A stretch of DNA of 64,000 bases from Austropuccinia psidii (lineage: Eukaryota; Basidiomycota; Pucciniomycetes; Pucciniales; Sphaerophragmiaceae): the NCBI GenBank assembly GCA_023105745.1, contig JALGQZ010000009.1, positions 17,594,564-17,658,563 on the forward strand, read 5' to 3'. The notes beneath the pieces were generated by a model that saw only the letters and a program-made list of their open reading frames with translations, was not told the origin of the DNA and searched no databases. Below, piece after piece: positions 36,678 to 49,783 of this stretch. Within the stretch, counting starts at the first letter, position 1. Every line of letters starts with the position of its first letter. Position numbers and translations under genes: made by a program.

Positions 36678-37240
36678 TTTCACGTCAATTTAAAGATAAA
36701 AGGTGAAAATATAAGATAAAATACACACCTTTTGGTGGTAATTTAGCTTTTTCTGAGTTAAATAAGGTGCCTCTTTTAGCAATTTGCACCTCAATACTGT
36801 CTTCAGATTCTGGACTAGTGATATATCTTTTACTGAGTCTGTTGCCAGCTGCACAGTATTTGATTAAAGACACTAAAAAATTATAAAAGAGAAAAAATTA
36901 TTTTTTATACTTTTTAAAATATTTTTAAAGATTTTTTATAAGTTTTATATTTTTTAATATTAAAAAAATTATTCTTTTTAAAGAAAAAAAATTAAAATTT
37001 AAGATTTTGAGTGAAAATTAATTCAGAGTAACTCAAAGAATAATTTTATAAGTTTTTGGATGTGAAAAAGCCACGTGTAAAAACAGTATAAAATTAAACC
37101 AAATTCCTCAATGAAAAAGATTTCCAAAACAATTTCCAAAATAAGAATTCTTTTACCTTCAGCATGAAAGAAAAAAATTATTAAATTAATATATTTTAGA
37201 ACTTAAAAATATATTAATTAAGGGTACAAGGTTCAAAAAA
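36678..37240 (-). other. Leader of the family-A element with a short upstream frame
   Basis: About 560 bp between primer site and gag. The part next to gag contains an open stretch of about 60 codons (36685-36873) with a protein-like middle (KRYITSPESEDSIEVQIAKR) that ends just before the gag ATG. A CCAAAAG|GTGTGT sequence near 36730 could be a splice donor. The remainder is AT-rich. Role unknown. Confidence 0.45.
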
Positions 37241-37258
37241 CACAGCCAGGCCCCCAAA
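37240..37258 (-). other. Primer-binding site, family-A element
   Basis: Coding-strand TTTGGGGGCCTGGCTGTG follows the 5' LTR end directly. Nearly the same sequence follows the LTRs ending at 41624 and 57985. The matching host tRNA was not determined. Confidence 0.7.
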
Positions 37259-39184
37259 TGTAAGATGTGACTATGAAACTGATGATAATATTACTATTAA
37301 TCAACAGTACTATGTATGTTCTTATGAAATATAATGATAAAATATTATTATAGCCACAATTAAATAATTAAAAATTATTTCTTTCACGTGTTAAACACTA
37401 CTAGTGATTTTAACAGTGAGCAAGTAATTGTCTACAAGAATCAATCACAAGAAGATTTTAATAATAAAAACTTCTTTTATTAAAATAATAAAATTATTTT
37501 AATATATAATTATCTTTTGCAAGAATAATTATAATGGTAATTCTTGAAGAAAACTAATTTTAGAGAAAAACTTTAAGAATTAATAATAAATCATTCACGA
37601 ATATTCCAAGAACTTATTGAAAGATAACGTAGAGAGATTTGATGTAGAATTGTGGATTTAAGGATAAAAATGGATTTAAAACAGTATTACAACAATATAT
37701 AGTTGGATTCTATGATTTCACGTCTTTCTTGTTGATTCTGAAAGATTTAAAACACTTAAGAATAGCTGTAACTAATACTTACTTGTTGGTAATAATGGTT
37801 TAAATGATAATACGATGATGATGATGATGTGGAAAAAACAGCAAGGGAGGCCTCTTTTAAGTCAACAACAGCTCACAGAGGCGTTCCATGGAGCAAACTG
37901 AAAAACCAGTGAGTGAGAAAACAATAAACCTTTTTGGATTATTGATTGCATCACCTGTTGTCATATAAGATTATCATAATTACTTAATTGATGCTTTTAC
38001 ATGACTACCAACCCCAATATGGTTAAGAATAAAAGGAGTAACATCTGTAAATCTTCTTTTATTCCAAAATAATCATTGATTTCTCAAAGTTATCAATGTT
38101 ATTGCCAATTTCATCACAGGATGTAATTACTGTGAATTTTTGAAGATTCAGTGTTTCACATAGAATAGTCAAAAATGGACTGTAAGTAGAACTTTGAATT
38201 TTACTAGTAAAACTGTAACTATTTTTGGTTGTACCATAGATAATACAGTTCTCCATTCGTCTTGAAAGGTTCAGAAGGATTCATTAAGAATTGTATTTTT
38301 AATGAATTTTTGAAGTTTTTACCTCATTTCTACGTAGAATTGCAAATACCAGTGTTTCACTGGTTGCTATGAGGTAAATCAATGGATACAAGTCCAAAAA
38401 GGGTTTTAATTACTCTTTTGGGGGTTATTCATGGAAAGTCATTAAGAATTGACGTGGTTACAGGAGTATAAGTAGCTCTTTACCTCCTTGGCACGTCAAA
38501 ATAGCAGGTTATTTGCTATTTTCTTAAGATTGACAGTAGTTGTGACATGGTAACCAAGTTCCCAAAAGGTTCTAGTTTACCAATTAGGCCAAGATCAGCC
38601 ATGGATCCAAATTTTGGAGCTGTCCACGCCTCTGAGGCCTCAGAAGTTGGGTACCCTGGCTCTCTTTGATGTCTTTTGTCCCCCTTGCTTATTTTTTACA
38701 TCAAAATAGTAATTTAAGCTTCAAGTGAGATATCCACTATGGGTGTACCAAAAGTCCATGTAAGAATACCATGATATTAAGTGCTCAAAACATGCATAAC
38801 ACTATTCTTAGTGTATATGTAACATGGGATTTCTCACATTCCCATTATTTTGGCGTGAAATTAAGAAAAACAAAATTTTTCACGGATCTTTTATGTGGTA
38901 TTGATGATGTGGTATTGAAGTATTTTCCATTTTACCACCTCAAGGAGTTAATTTGAGCTTATTCACTCTATGGAGCTACCCTAGGTGAATTTTAGTGTAG
39001 AATCCAAATCTGGCCTTAAATCCATGGATTTACTTACTCAATGAAAAGTTATTCATCTTTTCTGAAATCAAAAAATGATGAATTTTGGATATATGCATGA
39101 CTTATGAGTTATGCATAATTCAAAATTTCTTTTTAAGATAATTGTGGCCTATTTGGGTATGTAAAATATACCTCAAGGCTCACA
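37259..39184 (-). repeat. 5' LTR of the complete family-A element
   Basis: 1926 bp, the near-identical partner of 28936-30865. Ends TG...CA on the coding strand and abuts the primer site. It should contain the promoter and RNA start, but I could not place a TATA box with confidence. Confidence 0.93.
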
Positions 39185-39189
39185 ATTTT
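39185..39189. repeat. Target-site duplication (right), ATTTT
   Basis: Identical to 28931-28935 on the other side of the element. Confidence 0.85.
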
Positions 39190-40639
39190 AGAGGTTGATT
39201 AAGATTTGATTTTATATATATAAACATTATCTCAGTTATCCCCCTGCTTAGTAATAAGTATTTCTTAAATCTCCCCTTGTTCAATTTCTTTTATCAAAAA
39301 TGACGCACTTTTGTACTTACAAACAGTCATATTCCAAATATGGAAAAAGTATTGAGAAAAAAAAATGCTTTTTTGGGCCTACACTTGTCCTTCCCAAACA
39401 AATTCCTAACATTATTGGCTTCTTTTATATTCTAAATGTTTAACCCTTCATTTAGGAAAAAAAAACAGGAAAATTCATGAGCTGGCCATTTTTCAATTAG
39501 TTTTTGAAAAAAATTCCCATTTTCCCAAGTTGGAAAAAAATATTTATGAAATGTTTGGAGAAATTAATAGCACAAAAATGAACAAGGATTACAAAAAAAA
39601 AATAGAAAATTTACTAAATCTTGGCCTGAGGATTTCAATTTAAACAAAGGGGCTCTTGGCTTTTTCTTAACAAGAAATTGAATTTTTGGACCTTAAATTG
39701 GTAAGAACATGTAAGTTCTTACCTGATTTTACTAAAATCCTATAATATATCAATTTTTGAATATTTAGCTTAGAATTCTGGAAATCACAACATGATTTTT
39801 TTATAAAATATCAAAGACATAAGAGAAATAATCCAAGATATCACAGCTTTTTGTTGAAAATTTTATGACTCATTTTAAACGCATAGGAGAAAAAATAATT
39901 CTTATTCTCATGATCAAATTTCAAATCAATGCTGCGCTTTTATTATTACTATCATATAAGGAATTTTAATAAACTTACAAGATACTATGAAAACTATATG
40001 TATAATAGAGTAAATAAGCTTTCAATTATTCTTAATGCTATTGGATAGGGGTTTATTCCATAATTCATAAGTTAATGGAGATCTTTCTAGAAGATATATT
40101 GACCTATTACTGTGGCTTTTGAAATATGTTTTGAGAAAAGAGATAGTGTTCCTATTGACCTCCTTGAGAAGCTTTAATGCAAGTATCATCCCAAAACTCA
40201 AAGATAGAAAACAAGAACAATAAACAGAATAGCAGGAATTATGGTGCTTAAACCAAAAGGGGAAACACATCTCTTGCCTTTTCCAAACTAAATAAAATAT
40301 AAATAGTCTCACAGAAACTAAATAATCAACTGAGCCAATACAGGAAGTACATTTGCATATCTGAAAGAGGAAAATTTCCTCTTCCTGAAGAAAATTATTA
40401 GCATTTCCAAATGAAAAATAATAAATTTATTGAAACTTTAAGCTCTTACTGAGAACAAAAAATTGAATTTTCTTTCTCATCTAAAGGCTTTGATTTTAAA
40501 AACAAACCTATCATAAGGAGTCTTGTATTGAAGATCTCAAATAAGTATATCAAATGGTGATATGTTTAATGTTGTATCTTCACCACAAAAAAAGTGATTA
40601 TAATACTACTTCTCAAAATAGTAAAAATCAAAACATTTC
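39190..40639. other. AT-rich flank, probably upstream part of an older 5' LTR
   Basis: By length, the start of the 5' LTR of the older element should fall near 39.5-39.7 kb, but no TGTAAGCC-like edge or clear similarity is visible. The minus frame at 40022-40312 has no support. Confidence 0.35.
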
Positions 40640-41624
40640 ATTTCTACCTCTCATATAGCTCCTACCGTTTTGATTGAAGAACAGCTTACTAAGAAGATTT
40701 TTTGAGGCTCTTAAGTAAGGATATTTAATGATAACACCAATATCATTGTATCAAATACAGATAAAAATTTATTTCAGTTTTTTCTAATCTGATGGTTTTT
40801 CATTTTACTCCTCTGCATTCCTCTATGAGTTTTTATAGACTAAAAAGAAGCCTACTATTTCTTTTTTTTCCAAGAATCATCCAATAATCACTTCAAAATT
40901 ATAAATTCATACTAGTAAATTACTACAAGGTATTTTAAAGCTATTCTTATATATTTCAAATCAAGAATATTAATGTTGAATTAAATAGTATCTTAATACT
41001 TTGAAGTTTTAATCCATTGAATTTTTAATAAATTGGTTTAAATCCACAATTACTCTTCTAAGATTACTCAAAAACCCTCAACTCTCTAATTTCTATGTAT
41101 TCTGAGTTCTTTGACCTCTCATTTTAGGGTTTTATTTGTGTTTAGAATTTTTCTTTATTTATACTCATAAATATTAGTATTAATCACATTTATAGATAGT
41201 GAGTTTATAAGTTCTTTTATAACTAATTTTGTCTTGAATTTCTTTATAAAATAATTAGATTTTATAATATTTTTCTGCTTAAATAATATTTTCCAATAGT
41301 TCTTAGTCCATACAACATTAATTATGATGTTAAAACTCTGTTTTGGGTATAATTGACTATGGTAGAGCAATAATACTCTTGTATTAAATATTTTTGGTAA
41401 AATATTTTTGATAATAGGAGATTTTTAATTTATATCATTAAAGAGCTTTATATCTTATTTATTTAATATAGTATACAATTTAATTAATAATTTTTCAATT
41501 TATATGTAATTGAGAATTTGAAACCTTTTGGTTATAATAAAAGCTCTGCATTGTATTGATTTTTTAAGGACATTCAAAGTACATTAGTCTTATATGATTA
41601 TTTGATTCATAGACACACCTTACA
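40640..41624 (+). repeat. 5' LTR (3' portion) of the older family-A element
   Basis: Collinear with 52690-53684. Shared blocks include TTCCAAGAATCATCCAATAATCACTTC (40869) with the same at 52908, the TTACTCAAAAACCC block (41060 and 53130), TAATATAGT, and ACCTTTTGGTTATAA near the end. It ends CACACCTTACA at 41624, directly before the primer site. Strongly diverged from its 3' partner, so this insertion is old. Confidence 0.7.
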
Positions 41625-41642
41625 TTTTGGGGCCTGGATATG
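41625..41642 (+). other. Primer-binding site of the older family-A element
   Basis: TTTTGGGGCCTGGATATG directly after the LTR end, matching the primer site of the complete element. Confidence 0.7.
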
Positions 41643-42192
41643 ATTTTACCATTAAAAAAGGACTTATAATTACAACCAAAACTTTCTTCTTTTGGAAATA
41701 TCCAGTTTCAATAGTGTTTTTAAATATAGATATATCTGAGAAGAATATATAAAACCATTTAATGCTTTGGAATTCCACTTTCATTTTTTTAAATGTGGCC
41801 ATTTCAAATCAAAAGACCTTATAAATACTATTATTTGAGTTATTCTGGTTTTTTTTAGTTAAATTCTCTTGAGGTTGCATTATCAATTCTATTTAGAAAC
41901 CAATAATAATTAAAGACTCAAAAATATCTTATCTTTCTTTGAATTTATTTTATTCTATTCTCCTTTTACATGATAAATTGACATATATCAGCTTTAGTGT
42001 CTTTAACCCAAAATATTCTTTCTCAACTCAATAAAATCTATCACTCCAAAGACTCTGAATAATCATGATATTCCTCTTTAGAGCTTATTGAGGTTGAGGA
42101 AAGCCCAAAACTTCTTTTTACTAAGAAGAAGTTTTCTGAAGGTTATTTTTCATACCCATAATTATGAATTAAACAAATTTAATAATTGATGG

Positions 42193-44870
42193 ATGTGGAA
42201 CCATCACTTAATCCACCCATCCAAGGAAGACACATGTGGAATATGTCTTAATCACCACCTGTTCCACAAGAACTCAACCCTCTTCAGGAAGAATATTTGT
42301 AAATCTACCAAAACCAGTGCAGGAGCTAATTTAGAGACATCAAAAAGGTGGAATGGAAGATTTTTCCAAGCCTTTGGATGGGAGCCATGATGTCTCACCT
42401 GTTAATCAAGGAATTCTTGGGATCAGAGAAGACAAGAACCTGGATGAAAAACCAGATTGTTCTGTCAGTGGACCAGAAACCATCCCTGACAAGCCATGTG
42501 CCAACAGTTCCAGAGACTCAAAAAGCCTCAGGAAGCCAATATCCAGAAAAAAGGTGCCTCAAGAACCAAATAAGCCCCCCTCAAAGGACCCAACAGCAAA
42601 AAAAGGGCCTCAGAAGAATTTTGAAGGAAAAAGAAAGTCTAAATGGTTCAAGCCTTACAGCCAAGGGTATAGGCTACCCAAAATGTATCAAAAGGCCATG
42701 AAAAATGTCTTCAACATGGCCAGAGCCCTCATGCAACTCACAGCCAAGGATCAATAAAGCATGAACCAGTCATTTCCCAAGAAAGAGACTCCCTTGAGAT
42801 TATTTAAGATCTTAATTATTGTAATTGAATGAAATTTGTGAGCATTTACAATGTACTTACTACTATGAACAAAATGATGTTATGAAATTATAAGGAAATG
42901 AGACATATATTTCCTATTTTAAGAGAAATATTTTTCAATATTGAGAATTTAATGGCCATACTTGGGAAAAAAATCTATGTGAGTATTATTATAGCAATTT
43001 ACACTTTAATTGATTTCATAACTAGCAAGCTAACTTATTTGAAACTTAATATAAATTTATTGGACAAGAAAACCAAACAAAATTCTTACTTATTCCAATA
43101 AAAGTTGGAAAAAAAGTGAAAAATCCAGGAATAATCTCAAAGATAATATCAAAGAAATTTCTTGTAAAATAAATAAATTTCTCAGAAAAAGTAAACCAGT
43201 AAGTAGTAAAGTGGATATATAACATGAATTGAGAAGAATAGATTACATACTTAGTATATCTTCTGATATTATCAATATTTTCCCTTACAGAGACTTTTCA
43301 AAACTTGATAAATGGCCAACATTCATTGAAGAAGTTGAATATAGCCATATGCTTAAAAGTATATAAATGTTCAAAGAATATTTCAGAATATCTTATATCC
43401 TTATTGCAGAGAGATCACTATGCTTGTTTACAAAGACAGCTAACTAATTTTATTATAAAATCATAAAGGACCATGTTAAAAATACCTGGGCTTGGTAAAA
43501 ATATCAGATCATTTCCAAATTGGAAAATTACTCTTGGATATTGAATATTAGTAATTCTTTTGCAGAAGCCATATTTAACCCTGGTAGGAATCTACCTATG
43601 ACTTGGTTCCTCAAGGAGAAGTTTAAGATGACTTCTCTTTCTCCTAAAATTACTAAAGGATTGCTTCATAAGAGAATCCTGAGGAAATGTGGTGTGACCT
43701 TGTAAAGGGAATTGAATTATGATGTTCTGAAACCAGATATGTTGCATATTATATTAATGCCATGGAGGAAATTCCCGCAAGGACCAGGATTGGTAGGAAC
43801 TGGAGAATAAATACAGTGAGTCCTCCACCCAAAGAACCAAATACCACCTTTGAAATGAAATAAATGTGGTATCACTTTAAATATAGCCAATTCTTTTACC
43901 AATAAAATGATTTATTGATTTCAAATTGACATACTGGAACAGCCTTTGGAATAAGAAAAGAAGTCTGTAGAAATTTATTCCCTTTCAGAAGAAGAAGAAT
44001 AAATGGAGATTAATTAAATTGAGAACATGACTGCTTCATTTAAAGTAACTCAGATTCATAATCACTAAACCAAATATAATTATAATTTCATCAATATTAT
44101 CAATTTAAAAGATGAAAAATGAAGAAAAAAACCTCCCAGAGGGAAAGGGTATACTTCAGGATCACCTTGTATCAAATCAGAAATGATAGAAAAAAGAGAT
44201 GGTACAGTGAATTTTGGCAAACGTTCCTTGTGCACATGTGTTTGAAAACATTATCTTGCACCATTATTTCATGAATGAAATAAATTCCTCTTGTCAATTA
44301 ATTGAATTTAATTTCTAATTTCTGCTAATTTTATGAAAACTGGGGGAATATTCAAAGGATAAATTGTCTTTCTGCACCCTGCAGGAAAAATGAAAGTGAG
44401 AATTGAATATTTAGTTGTGAATGATTGCATCCCTAAACACTGTATACTTCAAAATGATCATATTCATACCTATAGAATATACATCCAAACATACAAAGAC
44501 ATATACTTTACAACAAGAGAAAAAAGAGGCAGAAATTTTCTTTTTCCCCTATTAAAGATACATTTTTATCAATAAACAATGATATAAATGAAGAAAAATG
44601 AAAATAAATCACAAAAGATCATTCTTTAGCACAAATTAACCCTTAAATATAATTTAAAATTAAGAAAAAACCTAAAAAATATGCCCTTCAAGAATCAAAA
44701 TACATTCTATTCTTAAAATGAACCCATAGGAGAAATAATTGGTCATTAAATGAGCCTAAAGCTAAATATTGAGAGACTTTATCCGCCAGTATTCAGAATA
44801 ACAGCATACCAATCCATTCCTAGAGCTAGGGAAGCCCTGGAAAGAAATATAAAAGAGCTGGTGTAACTTT
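42193..44870 (+). pseudogene. Decayed gag-protease of the older family-A element
   Basis: Similar to the complete family-A gag, with many stops and shifts. 42353-42757 keeps the N-terminal frame open for 134 codons (FSKPLDGSHDVSPVNQG aligns with MPKPLAGGHELLLTHKE) and runs without a shift into KGPQKNFEGKRKSKW and NMARALMQLTAKDQ; in the complete element the same two parts lie in different frames. Other matches: the capsid segment at 43540-43705 (PMTWFLKEKFKMTSLSPK), the zinc-knuckle remnant near 43855-43900, the protease CTCVG-like bases near 44220-44245, the segment at 44390-44575, and GAGCCTAAAGCT near 44755 matching the protease-RT linker. Confidence 0.8.
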
Positions 44871-44948
44871 TTTTCCTGAAAAAGGTGAGCCATTATGTAA
44901 CAGTAGATGTAACCACTCCTATCATTATAGCCCAGCACAATGATAAGT
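44871..44948 (+). pseudogene. Start of reverse transcriptase, cut by a solo LTR
   Basis: Reads IIAQHNDKS-like, matching [15 protein letters not shown] of the complete element, with the Trp codon changed to a Gln codon. It stops at the insertion site of the family-B LTR; the frame resumes at 46745. Confidence 0.75.
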
Positions 44949-46739
44949 TGTGAGCCTTAGAGGTATTTTCATATACCCAAAAGACCACAAATAACAAAAT
45001 AAGATAAAAGTATAAATAAAATAAATTTATTTAAATTATCAAAATGAAAATTTATATACGAAAATAAAAATTGAATTGTAATTTAAAATAGAAATTACAT
45101 TAAATTTTAAAATTATGAAAAAGCATTTTTACTTGAAAAAATGAAGTAAAAATGAATTTTTATTAAAATTAATGAAATTAAAATATTTCTGGTAAAAGGT
45201 TACATAAAATATATTATAGCTTTTTATCCAATAAATAAACTTAAGAAAATTACTTCACCATTGGATTCCTCATAAAAAATAACGTGGGGTAACCTCTGGG
45301 TAAAATTTCTGTAACTCAACTCTAAATAAGCTTAAATTTAGTTTTTAGTATTTTCTGTACAAAAGCTGAAAATCCTCAAAACCACAATTTAATTCAAACC
45401 ACATGTGGTGTTAACCATGAATTTTTGTGTTAAAATTGAGGTGTTGTGTGTAGTTTAGAAGCTATGAGGAATTGAAGTATTTTCAATTGAAATGTCAAAA
45501 TGTGTGCATGTAATACATAAGTGAACTTTAATTCACATATGAGGTATCAACTATTACAGTTGTGTGCTGTAAAACTCAATTGAATTGTATGTGTAAATTG
45601 CAAATGTATTACATGATGAGGAATTAAAGAAGGAAAAAAAAGGTGCGATTAATTCTGGGGGGGAAAGGAACTCTAGCTCTAAGGGGGAGCCAGACCCCCA
45701 AAATCCTTGTTGACAGGCATGGGATGTCAAAATCAATGCAAAAGTTCATCACTTTTGGCCTGGAATTGAGTCACAGGGTCTGTTACTCAATTGATGATGA
45801 AGTTTTTATACCAACCAGGGCAGTTTCAACTGTTGCCCAGAGGGTAAAACTACCCTTAAGCTAAAACAATATGAGTAAAAGCAGTTTGAACTTTTTTCTA
45901 CGTCTCTTACACACATTCTGATGTGTTTTGAAGGCTTTAGACCAGATATTACTATATTAATGGCTGATTTAAGGGTCTAAAATGGCTAAAACCTGCCCTT
46001 TTTTGGTCTAAACCAGGGTTCAATGATTTCATAATTGGCTTTTGTGTTTTCAGAGTGTTTTCCATGACTGACATGAGTAAAATTTGCTCTTGGAGTAAGA
46101 AAATTGATGGCTATAAAAGAATGTCTTCTTTGCCCCACTTTTCTCTTCATGTTAGAATCATTTCCTTTTATAATTAGTTTAAACACTGTTAAACCAATCA
46201 ATAAAAGATTCCAACCACCCATTTAAATAATTAAAAACCTATTTACCACATAAAAAATCATTATAATAATTTTTCGTAACTCTTATAATCATTTTTACCC
46301 CTTGAACCACCCCATAAGTGAATTAAAGCATCTTTCATCACTGTTAGCTTTGTCACTTTGTTTCCAAATTCACTCTGGTCAGTTTTGGGCATGTTTTCTC
46401 TTTAAAATATCTTTCTTAAAGACTTTTTTCTTTAACTAATTTCTTGCAGTTCTTTTCTCAATTAATTCCAATTGAAATTGCTCTTGAAGAAATTTCTTTT
46501 GTAGCCTTAAATATCTCTTGTAGAGTATTTTTGGATAAATTTTTATCGTTGGTAAAACATAAATCTTTATAATATTATTGTTTTATACTTATAAAGTTAA
46601 AAACAATAAAATTGGCGTGATTTCTCTTAAAAATACTCTCTTATACTCTTTTTTAATTATATTTTCCCTTATACAAAGCTTGAGGACAGGAAAAGTACTT
46701 GATTTTTAATCAAAGTTTCATATCCACCCACACCTTACA
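44949..46739 (+). mobile_element. Solo family-B LTR inserted in the reverse-transcriptase gene
   Basis: 1791 bp from TGTGAGCCTTAGAGG to CACACCTTACA. The reverse-transcriptase sequence is split exactly at its ends: AATGATAAGT on the left and AAAGAATGGTTGGTGATTTC on the right. TAAGT (44944-44948) and TAAAT (46740-46744) are a target duplication with one mismatch. Inner frames are chance. Collinear with the LTR at 15412. Confidence 0.88.
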
Positions 46740-46744
46740 TAAAT

Positions 46745-48060
46745 AAAGAATGGTTGGTGATTTCAGAGCCCTTAATACCCATACAAAATCTGAAATATAT
46801 ACCATTCCTATTATTCAAGAGACCGTGACACAGTTATCTAAGGACAACTTCATCACCTAAATGGATGCAATAAAAGGATTTCACAAGAACCTTTTGACAG
46901 ATAATTATAAAACAGATTTAGAGGATTATTGCACAGTCTTTTATTTATGAATATTTAAGGATGGCATTTTTAATCAAAAATTAATCCTCTCATTGTCAAA
47001 TCATTCTTAAAAACATCTTTCCCACTGAATTATTAGAAGGATGGTTGATAATCTAGATTGATGATATTATCATTTGTTCATAAAACTTACAATTACACTT
47101 GCAAAGACTCTAAATAAATTTAGGTAAATTGGTTCAGGTGAACATGAAAATATCCATGAAGAAGTTCAATTTTTGTCTCCAAGAACTGAAAGCACTTGGA
47201 AATTTTGTTTCTGTTGTTAGTCTTGGAACAGAAAAGAATAAAGTAGCAGAAGTCTTACTTGAGCACATGCCACAGAAAAAGGAAATTATGTCCTTTTTAT
47301 ATTTTTCTAGCTACTACAGACAAAATCCCAAAGACTTTGCAATGCTGGCTAAGAGCCTCTGCAGGATCTGAGACCAACAGAAATTGTTTTATCTAATACA
47401 GACAAGAATTGCAGCTTATGAAAAACTCAAGCACTCCTCTAAAAATTCTCCTCTACTCCTTATGTCAGATTAGGAAGTTTCCTTCAAGCTCTACATTGAT
47501 TCAAGTGGAGAAGGATTGGGTTCAGCTCTTCACAAGATCCCAATTGTGCAAGAAAAACATTATAAAGGATCAGTTTGATTTATATCTACAAAAATTAACC
47601 CCACAGAAGAAACATATGATGAAAGCCAGATGGAATGCTTATTTTTAATTTGGTAGTTGGAAAACTTTCATTAATATTTGGATGGTTTTCTTTTGGAAGC
47701 TATAGCTTATTGTAATTCATTAAAATAACTTCTGAAAATGAAAACCCCAGATAGGCACATTTTGAGATGGCAAATAAAAATCCAACAATGGAGATGAAAT
47801 ATTACTCTTTTACATGCTTCAGAAAAAATTATTAATAATTCAGATGGCCTCAGTAGATTTTATTTAGTCAATAAAGCTGATAATCCAGCTTATCTGCCTT
47901 TGGAAGCTGAATCATAGAATCTAATTCAAAGTATCTATATCACTTATTTTGATACAGAGCTTTTTGAGGAAGTCAGAAAATTCTATAAACGAGATTAAAA
48001 TTGTCACCTGCTGACCAAATTATTTCACAAATACTGTAAAGACACTTCTCTGAGTCATTC
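46745..48060 (+). pseudogene. Decayed reverse transcriptase - RNase H, older family-A element
   Basis: Continues the polymerase after the solo LTR. Recognisable in order: [13 protein letters not shown] start (46750), MDAIKGFHKN (about 46862), the active-site box at about 47055 where the Tyr codon before Ile-Asp-Asp is now TAG, KKFNFCLQELKALGNFVS (47160), FLYFSSYYRQNPKDFAML (47300), the RNase H region (47490-47650) and KTPDRHILRWQI (about 47740). Stops and frameshifts are frequent; no function is expected. Confidence 0.85.
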
Positions 48061-49470
48061 CTTAGATTATTTACGGGAATGTGACTTTTATGATGGAAAT
48101 TCCACCTCTTTTATGGAATCCTCTAAAACAGGAATAAAAACTCTTGCTCAATGTCTCTTTGTGACAGAGCTCTTATCACTATAATAGTCCAAGAATTTCA
48201 TTAAATTATGTACTATAGACAAATTTATGAAGAGGGAACAATTGAGAAAGTGGAATATTGTGTATGGTGGCCTCATTGGAGAAGAGAGACGATTTAGTAA
48301 TGTCACACTTGTGATGAATTACAAAAAATCTATCAGAGGAACAGTAAAAAGGTTTGGAAACATGATAAATATTCAAGTGCCTAAATACCAATGGATAATA
48401 GCTCACATTGACTGGGAGAATGCTGTACAAACTTGTGGGTAAAATAGCTTCAGGTATTGTTGACTGATAGTAGAAATATATAGAAAAACTCTCATATTTT
48501 TTCCATGTAATAAGTATTACACATCTATGGAGACTTCTATTCTTACTTAGAACAGAGTAATATCACATACTGCTATTTTTCAAACTATCATTAGTGATAG
48601 AGATCCAGAATTCACATGATCTCTGTGAACTAATATTTACTCACAAATTTCTTGAAATTAAACTATAATGTTTAACAACCTATCACCCTAATACTGATGG
48701 ATTTTCTTAAATAATGATGCATACCTTTGAAGACATGATCAGAATGTTCTTTTCCTAGGGCTTATATATCAAATACTCAGGTGGATTTGCCCATTACTGG
48801 TGCACCTTTATCCCAGAGCTTTGATTGGCTTAAAAAACCTTTATTCATTCATCAACAGGTACAAAACCTGCAATTCTAGATGAAGGTTTGAATTCAAATA
48901 TTCCAACAGAAACTTCCAGAAAATATTCAGCTTAAATTCACCCAACTGCTTATAGTTTCAAACTTATTAATGAAAGAGTAAGAAGCCATGCATCAAACAT
49001 AATTAATTGATCTTTTGAGTATTCCAAAAAAAGATGGGGAAAAGCAATAAAGCCACATATTTTGAATTAGGAGATATGGTTCTAGCTTAAAACTTGAATT
49101 TAGACAATATCAAAGGACCCAAGAAACTCAAAGATTAATTTTTTGGGAAGTTTTCTGCTAAAGAACTGTGTGGATCTGATGCAGTAAAAGTGGGACTTCA
49201 AGGGGAATTAGAGAATAAAAATACCACTTTTCCAGTAAGTCTACTTAAGAAATATAAAGAGGCTGATAAAGAGTTTTTTAACCCTAAAGCCCTACCTCCT
49301 CTCTGAGCTCCTTAATTGAAAGATTATAGTACTAAAATAATTATCAAACAATTCAAAAAGAGGAGGTTTAGAGTTGAAAATCTTAGAAAATACTCAGTTA
49401 AATATGCAAACCCCTCCCATTAATATGAATAGTTATCTAAAAAGATATATCTGACTCAGATGAATTTGTA
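48061..49470 (+). pseudogene. Decayed integrase-chromodomain, older family-A element
   Basis: Matches the complete element's integrase in order: the zinc-finger region (48190-48330), IQVPKYQWIIAHIDW (48375-48415), ISDRDPEFT (about 48590), the YHPNTDGF-like segment (48680), the C-terminal LNNIKGPKKLKD-like bases (about 49100), and the chromodomain remnant (49330-49460). Many stops. Confidence 0.82.
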
Positions 49471-49635
49471 AGAGGATTTGGGCATAAAAAACACCCAAAG
49501 CCTGAATATTCCCATAATTGTTCTTCAATTTCTTGATCTAAGTAAAATTAGGAGGTTGTGAAATGGACCTTTACCCCTCTGAGGCTTTCTGTTTCTTTCT
49601 TTTTAATAACATTATTAGACAGTTTCAGTTCTTTA

Positions 49636-49646
49636 GTGGAGGGGGA
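49636..49646 (+). other. Polypurine tract of the older family-A element
   Basis: GTGGAGGGGGA directly before the 3' LTR start at 49647. Confidence 0.7.
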
Positions 49647-49783
49647 TGTAAGCCTTGAGTTAATGTTTGTATAAGCAAATAGGCCAAAATAGATCCAAAA
49701 TAAGTTTTGGAATATATGAAACCCATTATTAATGTATTTATTGGAAATTCGTCATTTTATATAAAAAACATAAATAGTGTTTT
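49647..49783 (+). repeat. 3' LTR of the older family-A element, first part
   Basis: Begins TGTAAGCCTTGAG right after the polypurine tract and stays collinear with family-A LTRs for 137 bp, up to the insertion point of a second family-A LTR. The last five bases are GTTTT. Confidence 0.85.

Larger units (their letters stand above)
28936..39184 (-). mobile_element. Complete family-A Ty3/Gypsy chromovirus-type retrotransposon
   Basis: A 10.25-kb minus-strand element, complete from LTR to LTR. The LTRs (28936-30865 and 37259-39184) begin TGTGAGCCTTGAGG and end CACATCTTACA. The 5-bp ATTTT at 28931-28935 and again at 39185-39189 is a perfect target duplication. Order on the coding strand: LTR, primer site, ~0.6-kb leader, gag, CCHC knuckle, protease, reverse transcriptase, RNase H, integrase, chromodomain, polypurine tract, LTR. 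Polymerase before integrase and the chromodomain place it in Ty3/Gypsy chromoviruses. Coding is interrupted by a frameshift near 36150 and stops at 33998-34000 and 32444-32446. Near-identical LTRs suggest a young insertion. Confidence 0.93.

Noticed and set aside
33204..36706. Numerous plus-strand frames of 60-90 codons
   Set aside because: Antisense shadows of the family-A gag-pol frame.
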